64,000 nt of DNA from Enterovibrio baiacu (GTDB taxonomy: Bacteria; Pseudomonadota; Gammaproteobacteria; Enterobacterales; Vibrionaceae), in assembly GCF_004120195.1 (NCBI RefSeq), contig NZ_SCHN01000024.1, positions 1-64,000 of the forward strand. Direction: 5' to 3'. The translations under genes and the position numbers were made by a program. The notes beneath the pieces were generated by a model. That model had not been told where the DNA came from. It did no database searches and saw only the letters and a list, made by a program, of their open reading frames with translations. Shown in pieces: positions 37,818-45,147 of this stretch; positions within the stretch are counted from its first letter, which is position 1, and the number at the start of each line of letters is the position of its first letter.

Positions 37818-40243
37818 CTATCGGCGAGCGTTTGCGCGTCGTTTGGCTCCTCCTGTTTGTTTCCTTCTCAGTTAGCGCCATGACATTTACCGTACCCCTC
37901 TCGATAAACGATCGAGAGTTGGGCTCGGTGCCTGTTTCTTTGTCTGGCATGGATGTTGATGCGGTTTCCGCATCAGAACTCAAAGTGCTGCTAGGGAAGC
38001 GTGTCGACGCGTCCATTTGGCAAGCACTTTCAGACGAGAAAAGCATCAATGCTGAAGGCATGGTGGCTTTAAAGGCGCTGGCTGAAAAAGGCGTTGCGCT
38101 GGTTTTTGATGCCTCGACGTTATCACTCTCCGCGCACATTTCGAGTGACGCTTTTGGTAAAGCAAACGTCGACTTTGGCGAAGGCTACGAACCGTTTTAC
38201 CCCTCCGAAAGCAGCACCTTCAGCTGGCTAAACAGCATTAACTTCGCCCATACCGAAAGCTGGGAAGGCGATACCGCCGATCACTTTTCTTCTATTGATT
38301 GGCTCGCTCAAATGAACCTAGGGGGCGCATCCGGCATTAACCTTGATGCGGCCAACTATTTTGAGGTTTCTGACAACCATTCGCAGGTGTTGCGTGGCGA
38401 GTGGCGGTTTTTTTATGACAACCCGAATGCACCTTACCGCGTTTCAGTGGGGGATGTGGAATCCGGCGTGTCAGGGTATGTATCCAACATGAGCCTTGGT
38501 GGTTTGTCGATTGAAAGTGATTACGCTGAACTGCAACCGCAACGCGTGATTGGGCCAAATAATAATCAAGAGCTGATCCTCAAAGAAAGCGCAGAAGTTG
38601 AAATTGTCGTCAATGGTCAGGTGATCTTCAGTGGCCGTCAGGATGCAGGGCGTTTCAACCTGATGAACTTGCCGATGGACAATGGCGCGAATGACATCAC
38701 TGTGCATGTCACGTATCTGTCCGGCAAAACGGAAACCTTTGTGTTTACGCAGTTTTATAACAGCAGCTTGCTCAACGAAGGCATGGTGAATTACGCCTTC
38801 AGTGCGGGTGTGCCGTCGGTATTTGAAGACAAAGGCATCAGCTATTTAGATACGTGGGCGATGAATGGTTTTGTCGAATATGGCGTGTCGTCTTGGTTAA
38901 CCGTGGGGGCGAACGGCATCGCGGCGAAATATGGCAACATTGCCGGCGGTGTCGTGACCATTGGCACCGATTTGGGAAACCTGTCGAGCCGTTTTGCGCT
39001 GAGCGATCACCAAGAAGGCGAAACGGGCAATGTCGTTTCTGTGAACGTGGAAAGCGCGATCATTGGCACGTCAGAAAGCCAAACGCCGAACTTGAGGTTG
39101 GGCGTCGAATTTGCTGATGGGTACACCGCATCGCCATGGGAAGAAGCGGCGCTTCCTGTGTCTTACGAGCGGTATTTGGCGAACTATGTGTTGTCGATCA
39201 ATGACCGCTGGGATGCGACGTTTTCTGGCTCTTACATGGATGACACCAACGACGAAACCCAAACCAGCACCACGTCCATGCTTAATTGGAAACGCGGCGA
39301 TATCACTTTGGGTGCAGGCGTGAGCTACACCAAGAAAAGCACGGACGTCGCGTCAGATACACGGTATTTCTTCACGTTCGACTGGCGTTGGAACCATCAA
39401 AAGTATGGCTATAACCTCGGGGCTAGCTACAACAGCACAGATAACCAAACGCGCGTGGACATGAGCCGCACCAACAACGAACGTGTGGGCAGTGTGGGCT
39501 TCAGAGCACTCGCGGAATATGACGAGCAACGGGATCGTCAAAATGCACAGCTGAGTTACACCGCTAACCGTGTGCGATTGGAAGGTGAAGTCGAGCGCAC
39601 TGCGTTCAGTGATAGCAACATGGATGTGGGCTATAAGGCATCCATTCGCGGCAACACTGCGATTGGTATCGCTGACGGAAAAATCGGATGGGGTAGGGCA
39701 AAACCTGGGCCTTTCCTTGTTACTCAGCTTCACCCGTCGTTGGTGGATCATGAAGCGCACATTGGCGTGGCGCAAGACGGTAAATACAAAGCGGCAGCGA
39801 CATCCATGGTGGGAGGCTTATTGCCGCTGGATGTACCTTATGCAAGCAATACCGTTGATCTGAGTGTACCCAATGCGCCCATGGGATATGACTGGGGTGA
39901 AAGCCGCCATACTATTTCTCCTGGGGCGGCCACAGGGCATGTCGTGATGGTGGGGTCGGATTCGTCCTATACCGCCAAGGGCGTGCTTTTAGGCCAAGGT
40001 GGTATGCCGATTTCTTACCTGCAAGGCGAGCTTACGAAAGACGGTGTGTCTCACGCGTTTTTCACCAACAAAACAGGGCGTTTCTTTGTTCAGGGCGTTG
40101 GCCCAGGCACCTATGTGTTGACCATTGGTTATCAGCGCTATCAACCAATGACATTGGATGTGGAAGACGCTGATCACCGCTTAATTGAACTGGGCACCCT
40201 GACGATGGAATGTATCGAGGAGAACTGTGATGCAAATCCTTAA
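37814..40243 (+). CDS. Outer-membrane fimbrial usher
   Basis: This 809-residue protein starts at GTG 37814, which overlaps the chaperone stop and has AGGGGG upstream. It has a signal peptide (ending VSA), a 24-strand barrel region rich in aromatic strands, and the plug region QELILKESAEVEIVVNGQVIFSGRQDAGRFNLMNLP (read in parts), NDITVHVTYLSG. Near the end, GVGPGTYVLTIGYQRYQP is an Ig-like C-terminal domain and CIEENC is a Cys pair. It forms the secretion pore for pilus assembly. Confidence 0.88.
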   Translation: MTIGERLRVVWLLLFVSFSVSAMTFTVPLSINDRELGSVPVSLSGMDVDAVSASELKVLLGKRVDASIWQALSDEKSINAEGMVALKALAEKGVALVFDASTLSLSAHISSDAFGKANVDFGEGYEPFYPSESSTFSWLNSINFAHTESWEGDTADHFSSIDWLAQMNLGGASGINLDAANYFEVSDNHSQVLRGEWRFFYDNPNAPYRVSVGDVESGVSGYVSNMSLGGLSIESDYAELQPQRVIGPNNNQELILKESAEVEIVVNGQVIFSGRQDAGRFNLMNLPMDNGANDITVHVTYLSGKTETFVFTQFYNSSLLNEGMVNYAFSAGVPSVFEDKGISYLDTWAMNGFVEYGVSSWLTVGANGIAAKYGNIAGGVVTIGTDLGNLSSRFALSDHQEGETGNVVSVNVESAIIGTSESQTPNLRLGVEFADGYTASPWEEAALPVSYERYLANYVLSINDRWDATFSGSYMDDTNDETQTSTTSMLNWKRGDITLGAGVSYTKKSTDVASDTRYFFTFDWRWNHQKYGYNLGASYNSTDNQTRVDMSRTNNERVGSVGFRALAEYDEQRDRQNAQLSYTANRVRLEGEVERTAFSDSNMDVGYKASIRGNTAIGIADGKIGWGRAKPGPFLVTQLHPSLVDHEAHIGVAQDGKYKAAATSMVGGLLPLDVPYASNTVDLSVPNAPMGYDWGESRHTISPGAATGHVVMVGSDSSYTAKGVLLGQGGMPISYLQGELTKDGVSHAFFTNKTGRFFVQGVGPGTYVLTIGYQRYQPMTLDVEDADHRLIELGTLTMECIEENCDANP

Positions 40244-41147
40244 ATCAATAAAGGCGATGGTGACGAGCGGCATTGTGCTCTCTGCGCTGTCTTTTCACGC
40301 GGCTGCCAGCGTAAGCAGCGCGGCGGGCGATGTGCAAACCCTGCCAGCTTGTGAAGGCAGTTGGTCGCTGGATGTGAAAACCACCTCGGCGGTGGAAGAG
40401 CGCAAAGGCCAGCGCGGCGTGTGGATCCCTGCCACTGTGTATTTGGATCGTAGCCTTGCGCAATGCGCACGCGAGTTAGTAATTAAACCAGCACAAGGCG
40501 GTGTGCCTCGCTTGAGTGGCCCGCGGTCGCACCATGATTACGAACTAAAAAACGCATCGCGGCAGCTTCTTCCTACCATTAATGGTGACGAAGCGGTGAT
40601 GCGGCTTTATGGCAAAGCGTCGACGAATTTTTGGGTTTACATTCCTGCCGCGAAAGATTTTTCGCCGGGTAGCTATGTCAGCACCTTAGATCTGACGTTG
40701 AACAAAGGCAATGACCAAACCATCGGCAAGCAAGTGTATTCGTTTCACTATCAGGTGAAGCCTTATGTGCGTGCAAAATTGGCGAGCACCAATGAGAGTT
40801 GGCTGAAACCTTCAGGCACGTCTGTTCGTGTGCACCTTGGCGATCTCACCCAAAGTAATCGACGCGATTTACCGGTTTTCATGGAAAGTAACGGCTTTGT
40901 CAGCATGGCCCTTTCCTCGCAGAACAAAGGCAATTTGGTCAGCGTCTCTAACAAGCGAAACAAAGTGCCGTATCAAGTGATGTTTGCAGGCAAGAAGGTT
41001 GAGCTGGTGGATGACGTTGTGTTTGATATTGGCAACCGCCCGTTCCGCCAACAAAAAGTCACGCTTTCCTTTCTGAATAAGCCAGAGCCTTACGCAAGGG
41101 CAGGGCAATATGAAGATGTCGTTACCGTCAGTTTGTTTGCGCGATGA
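40230..41147 (+). CDS. Fimbrial minor/tip subunit
   Basis: The 305-residue secreted protein (signal peptide ending FHAAA) overlaps the usher gene by 14 bases and has GAGGAG eight bases before the ATG at 40230. It ends with the pilin-like strand GQYEDVVTVSLFAR, similar in spacing to the major subunit's last strand. Two N-terminal cysteines (PACEGSW, AQCARE) are present. Its larger size suggests a two-domain adhesin at the fimbrial tip. No family name is evident by eye. Confidence 0.7.
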   Translation: MQILKSIKAMVTSGIVLSALSFHAAASVSSAAGDVQTLPACEGSWSLDVKTTSAVEERKGQRGVWIPATVYLDRSLAQCARELVIKPAQGGVPRLSGPRSHHDYELKNASRQLLPTINGDEAVMRLYGKASTNFWVYIPAAKDFSPGSYVSTLDLTLNKGNDQTIGKQVYSFHYQVKPYVRAKLASTNESWLKPSGTSVRVHLGDLTQSNRRDLPVFMESNGFVSMALSSQNKGNLVSVSNKRNKVPYQVMFAGKKVELVDDVVFDIGNRPFRQQKVTLSFLNKPEPYARAGQYEDVVTVSLFAR

Positions 41148-41187
41148 TCTGTTGACGTTTTCAGTGTGAGCAGCGTAGTGATACAGC

Positions 41188-41217
41188 GAGAAAGCGGCCT
41201 ACTAAGGCAGCTTTCTC
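41188..41217 (+). terminator. Probable terminator of the fimbrial operon
   Basis: GAGAAAGCGGCCT and AGGCAGCTTTCTC pair with one mismatch around loop ACTA, 40 bases after the last stop. No T run follows at once, so it may need Rho or only protect the RNA end. Confidence 0.5.
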
Positions 41218-41270
41218 ATGCTGAACCAGATGCTTTTCTGCCTTTGCCTTCCCTTCCACCAATTGAGGTA

Positions 41271-42038
41271 TTAACTCAATTCCTGACTGCCGCCACCGCT
41301 AACGGTCAGCACTTGCCCACTCACCCACGCCGCCGCAGGCGAACACAAAAACAGCGCGGCAGACGCGATATCATCGGTTTTCCCTAATCGGCCCAGTGGC
41401 GTGTGTTTCAGCATGGCTTTTTCAATGTCTGGCGTGAGCACTTTTTCTAGCGCCGCAGTACGGATTGCGCCTGGTGCAATGGCGTTCACCCGAATGCCCA
41501 TCGGCCCCAAATCAAAGGCAGTGTTACGGGTGAGATGATTCACAGCGGCTTTTGATGAGCCATAAGATGCCATGTGTGAATTTTTGTTTTCACCTGCCAT
41601 CGAACTGATGTTAAGCATCGCGCCGCCGCCTGCTTTCTCCATCTCAGTTGCGCATAACTGCATTAACCGAAATGGCGCAAACACATTGAGTTGATAGGCC
41701 CATTCGAAATCGGTCATCGACATATCAAATGTTTTTGGCCCGCCGCCACCTGCGTTATTCACCAAAATGGTGACCTTGCCAAAGGTTGTTATTGCACGCT
41801 CGATAAGCGCGACACGATCAACCTCAAGGGTGACATTGCAACTGGCTGCAATGGCAAACCTGCCCGTGGCATTGATAGCGGAAGCCACCTCGTTCGCCGC
41901 CTCCAAATTTAGATCGCTCACCACCACGGATGCGCCTGCATCCGCAAACATTTCAGCAATACGCCGACCAATGCCCGCCGCTGCACCCGTGACAATGGCA
42001 ACCTGCCCATCAAGGCTGAATTGTTGAATCGCCGACAT
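41271..42038 (-). CDS. hdhA: 7-alpha-hydroxysteroid dehydrogenase-like SDR
   Basis: This 255-residue short-chain dehydrogenase has the NAD(P) motif TGAAAGIGR, the NNAG motif in LVNNAGGGGPKTFDM, and the catalytic Ser-Tyr-Lys (ISSMAG, YGSSKAA). Many strings (NNAGGGGPK, ENKNSHM, LFLCSPAAAWVSGQVLTVSGGG) match E. coli HdhA, and length is the same (255). It would oxidise the 7-alpha-hydroxyl of bile acids, or act on a related substrate in a marine host. GAGGG precedes the ATG at 42038. A longer frame to 42092 is unlikely. Confidence 0.85.
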   Translation of the reverse strand: MSAIQQFSLDGQVAIVTGAAAGIGRRIAEMFADAGASVVVSDLNLEAANEVASAINATGRFAIAASCNVTLEVDRVALIERAITTFGKVTILVNNAGGGGPKTFDMSMTDFEWAYQLNVFAPFRLMQLCATEMEKAGGGAMLNISSMAGENKNSHMASYGSSKAAVNHLTRNTAFDLGPMGIRVNAIAPGAIRTAALEKVLTPDIEKAMLKHTPLGRLGKTDDIASAALFLCSPAAAWVSGQVLTVSGGGSQELS

Positions 42039-42192
42039 AGCAAAACCCTCTTCACAATGATGCACAGAGGGTAGTTGTGGCTGAATCAGCAAAGCGGTTT
42101 ATTGTTGATACAGCGTGGCGATCAACCTATCGCGTGGTGCTCAACCAGACCGTTGAGGCGGCTATGAAGACGTCTTTGACAAAGGGATTGAG

Positions 42193-42222
42193 CAAAAAAA
42201 AGCCGAGCAATGCGCTCGGCTT
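42193..42222 (-). terminator. Terminator after eda
   Basis: AAGCCGAGC / GCTCGGCTT with a five-base loop, followed on the minus strand by eight T, lies 28 bases after the eda stop. Confidence 0.9.
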
Positions 42223-42249
42223 CGTATGTCAGGGGTTCGCAGCTAGCGA

Positions 42250-42867
42250 TTAACGCGCAGAAACAGCTTTAACCAGTGCGGCAATGCCGTCCCAGTCGCC
42301 GTTGTCCATCATGTCAGTTGGTACCATCCAAGTACCGCCACATGCAACAACGCTTTTTAGCGCAAGGTACTGATCAACGTTGGCAGGGCTAACACCGCCT
42401 GTTGGCATAAAGCTCACAGGGTAAACCGCGCTGAGCGCTTTCAGCATGTTCACGCCACCAGAAGGCTCGGCAGGGAAAAACTTCAACGTCTTCAGGCCCA
42501 TTTCCATGGCTTGCTCAACCAAACTTGGGTTGTTCACACCCGGTACGATTGGCATGTTGCGCTGTTGGCAGTATTTCACTGTGGTTGGGTTGAAACCCGG
42601 GCTCACGATGAAATCCACACCTGCGTCGATAGCGATGTCGACCTGTTCTGTCGTCAATACCGTGCCTGCACCAATCAATAGCTCAGGGTAAGCGTCACGC
42701 ATAATACGAATGGATTCCGCTGCTGCTTCTGTACGGAAGGTCACTTCAGCACATGGCAGGTTATTTTCTACCAACACTTTTGCCAGAGGCAGAGCGTGAG
42801 CGACATCGTTAATCGCAATAACAGGTACGATTTGGATTTCTTTTAGTCGCTGTTCAATCGTTTTCAT
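42250..42867 (-). CDS. eda: KDPG/KHG aldolase
   Basis: The 205-residue class I aldolase has the family strings EVTFRTEAA (Glu), GAGTVLT, FIVSPGFNP, GLKTLKFFPAE (Schiff-base Lys) and PTGGVSPANV. It splits 2-keto-3-deoxy-6-phosphogluconate into pyruvate and glyceraldehyde-3-phosphate in the Entner-Doudoroff and uronate pathways. GAGG precedes the ATG. No edd, gntK or uronate genes are next to it, so here it stands alone. It is the last core-type gene before the accessory island. Confidence 0.95.
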   Translation of the reverse strand: MKTIEQRLKEIQIVPVIAINDVAHALPLAKVLVENNLPCAEVTFRTEAAAESIRIMRDAYPELLIGAGTVLTTEQVDIAIDAGVDFIVSPGFNPTTVKYCQQRNMPIVPGVNNPSLVEQAMEMGLKTLKFFPAEPSGGVNMLKALSAVYPVSFMPTGGVSPANVDQYLALKSVVACGGTWMVPTDMMDNGDWDGIAALVKAVSAR

Positions 42868-43082
42868 TATTTACCTCTACAAAATGAAGCTAAGTGTTGC
42901 GACGATAATAAATGCGATAGTGACGAGTAATCTATCACGGCCCATGTTTTTAGTGTGGTTTTCTGATCAACATCGACTCGACGAGCAACCAGCAAAAAAG
43001 TGAACCCTTGAAGAGTGAAAATCCCCCAGCAATGGCGATGCTGGTTTTGGAAAGTCAGTGAGAGGATTGGCGAGATAGATGC

Positions 43083-43352
43083 TTAAACAACGACGAAAAG
43101 AAAAACAGAGATAAAAACCAAGGCAGCGCGAAGCGCAAAGCCCCACACATTTGATTCCAATAGACGTTCCACGAACAAGGATACCAATAACAGGGCGAGG
43201 GTAACGAGAGAAAACCCAACATAGTGCCACGCACTTTCATGCCGTAAGCCGTTCACTTCGGAGCCGAAGTGGTGAGCGCCAGCGTTTAGTGTGAATTCAA
43301 GCAACGTAAGCAATTCAATAGAGAGGGCAAACAATGTTATTGCTAATAGCAT
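43083..43352 (-). CDS. Small hydrophobic membrane protein (hypothetical)
   Basis: I do not recognise this 89-residue frame. It has three predicted membrane stretches (about 1-20, 44-63 and 70-89). It lies downstream of the immunity-like gene array on the same strand but lacks that family's GxxxxIxxxDxQ motif. The ribosome site is weak (AAGGG only two bases from the ATG). It may be a real small protein or a remnant. Confidence 0.4.
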   Translation of the reverse strand: MLLAITLFALSIELLTLLEFTLNAGAHHFGSEVNGLRHESAWHYVGFSLVTLALLLVSLFVERLLESNVWGFALRAALVFISVFLFVVV

Positions 43353-43405
43353 TGCCCTTAAAATGCGGCTTCTATGTGTATCAATAACTTCTTAACACTC
43401 CAAAA

Positions 43406-43792
43406 TTAAAGTGATTTTAAGAATAAAATCAGACACAAAAAAAAGAAACTCCAGAAACCCAAAAAATTGCCCCACATAAAGAAACTCAGTTTTAATGAGT
43501 TCGATGTGGCTCTTTTTTTCAAAAATGGGTATTGAACGGAATAAAGAGTAAACCGTGCGATTATTTCATGCGGCAACATCCACGTTGAATTGGAATGAAG
43601 CTTCGCAACATTGCGAGAGAATTGTCGGTCAAGAAAGCCAATACGTTTTGAGTCTCCAAGTGAGAGCAAAACGATGATGATGATAGTTGGAATTGTCCAG
43701 ATAATTAAATATCCGCCAAAGATTAACGTTAACATCATAACTATAGGGTTAGCTGTTGGAACTACCATAAAACCTTCGAAATATCCTATCAA
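43406..43792 (-). CDS. Probable immunity membrane protein, paralogue 4
   Basis: This 128-residue protein has membrane segments near both ends (about 17-45 and 105-125) and a cytosolic middle. It shares with the three genes upstream the pattern SLGDSKRIGFLDRQFSRN and the C-terminal FFMWGNFLGFWSF. As the last of four tandem paralogues downstream of a toxin-like gene it is most likely an immunity protein, possibly for a related toxin. Upstream spacing to the next copy is about 150 bases, so it may have its own promoter. Function is inferred from context. Confidence 0.65.
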   Translation of the reverse strand: MIGYFEGFMVVPTANPIVMMLTLIFGGYLIIWTIPTIIIIVLLSLGDSKRIGFLDRQFSRNVAKLHSNSTWMLPHEIIARFTLYSVQYPFLKKRATSNSLKLSFFMWGNFLGFWSFFFLCLILFLKSL

Positions 43793-43939
43793 ATAAATTA
43801 ACTAGATATGACCCTGTCAACTAATCGAATTTTTATCAATTAAATTAAATTTTATAATAAGTAACATATTGAGATGCATTTATTACAGAGAGTGCCCAAT
43901 AGAAAATTTTATTTGTATAATTCAACGGGGGCTGAGTTT

Positions 43940-44293
43940 TTATACTTTGTTGATTAACGTGATTGATATTGTGATAATTACACACCACCACCCAATGGAG
44001 GTGAACCACATAAGGGTTTTGAATTTAAATGAAGATTTATCTGCTCTTTTAAAAATGAAGGGAAAGCTAATGCTGTATAAAAGAAAGCGATTCATTATTG
44101 TAGTGAACATTGTCTCCACCATGTTTCCTGAATTATCATAAAGAACATCTAATGATTTGGATAACTGTTTGTCAATGTAGATAATGTACTTCAAGTTCCC
44201 AAATGAAACAAAAAAAACGAAAATTAAACATGGGATTGCCCATGTGTATATGTATATACCTAGGAGTCCTATTATCGTGTTCATATGGCTCAT
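43940..44293 (-). CDS. Probable immunity membrane protein, paralogue 3
   Basis: The 117-residue protein is more AT-rich than its neighbours. It shares SFGNLKYIIYIDKQLSKSLD and the C-terminal LMWFTSIGWW with the other copies, with membrane segments near residues 8-30 and 95-115. The start may be at 44293 or, three codons later, 44284; neither has a good ribosome site. It is the most divergent copy at the ends. Confidence 0.65.
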   Translation of the reverse strand: MSHMNTIIGLLGIYIYTWAIPCLIFVFFVSFGNLKYIIYIDKQLSKSLDVLYDNSGNMVETMFTTIMNRFLLYSISFPFIFKRADKSSFKFKTLMWFTSIGWWCVIITISITLINKV

Positions 44294-44382
44294 TCTATCA
44301 TTTTTATGGTTGGTGCATGGGTGATATTATATATATAAAAATTGGGGAAGACGTATTACATTTTCCGAAATTTTTCTTTTAT

Positions 44383-44736
44383 TTAGGCTTTTCCGATTAA
44401 AGAAAGCGTAAGTGCACCGATGCAGCTCCAAATGCCTAGAGTATTGAACCACATAAACAGCTTAAACTTCTTCGAGGATGTTTTTACTCTATGGAAAATT
44501 AAAGGATAGGCTAACCAATAGCCAAAGAGTCGAGTGGCAATGTTAGAAAAAAGCATGCTTGACCAGTTTTTATGTGGCTTTTTATGATCCTTTGAAAGCT
44601 GTTCATCAATGAATACAATACGTTTAGGGTCTCCCAATGAAACAATGGCACTCATTATTGTTCCAGGGACAACCCAGATGATGGCGTAAATGGAAAATAC
44701 ACCTGACACTACTATTTTAAGTTCTTCAATATACAT
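44383..44736 (-). CDS. Probable immunity membrane protein, paralogue 2
   Basis: The 117-residue protein is very like the copy next to the toxin: WVVPGTIMSAIVSLGDPKRI versus WAVPGTIMSAMIALGNIERI, and both have TRLFGYW and FMWFNTLGIWS or FMWVNCLGMWS. Membrane segments are near 8-30 and 95-115. It starts 24 bases after the stop of the first copy. The spacer between them looks like a tRNA D-arm. Confidence 0.7.
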   Translation of the reverse strand: MYIEELKIVVSGVFSIYAIIWVVPGTIMSAIVSLGDPKRIVFIDEQLSKDHKKPHKNWSSMLFSNIATRLFGYWLAYPLIFHRVKTSSKKFKLFMWFNTLGIWSCIGALTLSLIGKA

Positions 44737-44744
44737 AAATGAAG

Positions 44745-44763
44745 TGCTCTACCCTCTGAGCTA
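44745..44763 (-). other. tRNA-like D-arm sequence
   Basis: On the minus strand, TAGCTCAGAGGGTAGAGCA differs at two positions from the common tRNA D-arm string TAGCTCAGTTGGTAGAGCA. A CTTCA...TGAAG stem follows with an 11-base loop instead of seven, and there is no T-arm, so it is not a working tRNA. Its first three bases are the stop codon of the previous gene. Confidence 0.4.
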
Positions 44764-45147
44764 TGGAATAACCCCTAATAATTTCGCTAAACCTACGAAG
44801 AGCACTGCACCCAAAAAGCTCCACATTCCTAAGCAGTTTACCCACATGAAAAATTGAAATTTTCTTGAAGGAGTTTTAGCTCTGTGCTTAATAAAAGGAT
44901 AGGAAATCCAATAGCCAAACAATCTGGTGCCAATTGAGGAAGATATTTGATATTCCCACCTCAAATATCCTTTCTCGTCATAATACTTATCCAAATTTTT
45001 GGCTAGCTGTTTATCAATATAGATAATTCGCTCTATATTTCCGAGCGCAATCATTGCACTCATAATAGTTCCTGGAACAGCCCAGATAACCAAATAAACG
45101 CCGAATACTATCCCAATAATTGTTATTGTTGCTTCGTACCATTCCAT
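44761..45147 (-). CDS. Probable immunity membrane protein, paralogue 1
   Basis: The 128-residue protein starts MEWYEATITIIGIVFGVY at the ATG 45147, which overlaps the stop of the toxin-like gene as TGATG. This one-base overlap implies translational coupling, as usual for toxin-immunity pairs. It has two membrane segments (about 8-35 and 103-125) and the shared motif ALGNIERIIYIDKQLAKNLD between them. It is the likely cognate immunity protein. The family is not one I can name. Confidence 0.72.
   Translation of the reverse strand: MEWYEATITIIGIVFGVYLVIWAVPGTIMSAMIALGNIERIIYIDKQLAKNLDKYYDEKGYLRWEYQISSSIGTRLFGYWISYPFIKHRAKTPSRKFQFFMWVNCLGMWSFLGAVLFVGLAKLLGVIP

Noticed and set aside
42877-42945. 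22-codon minus-strand frame MGRDRLLVTIAFIIVATLSF just before eda
   Set aside because: It looks like a one-segment membrane peptide, but no ribosome site is present and it is too short to support by eye.
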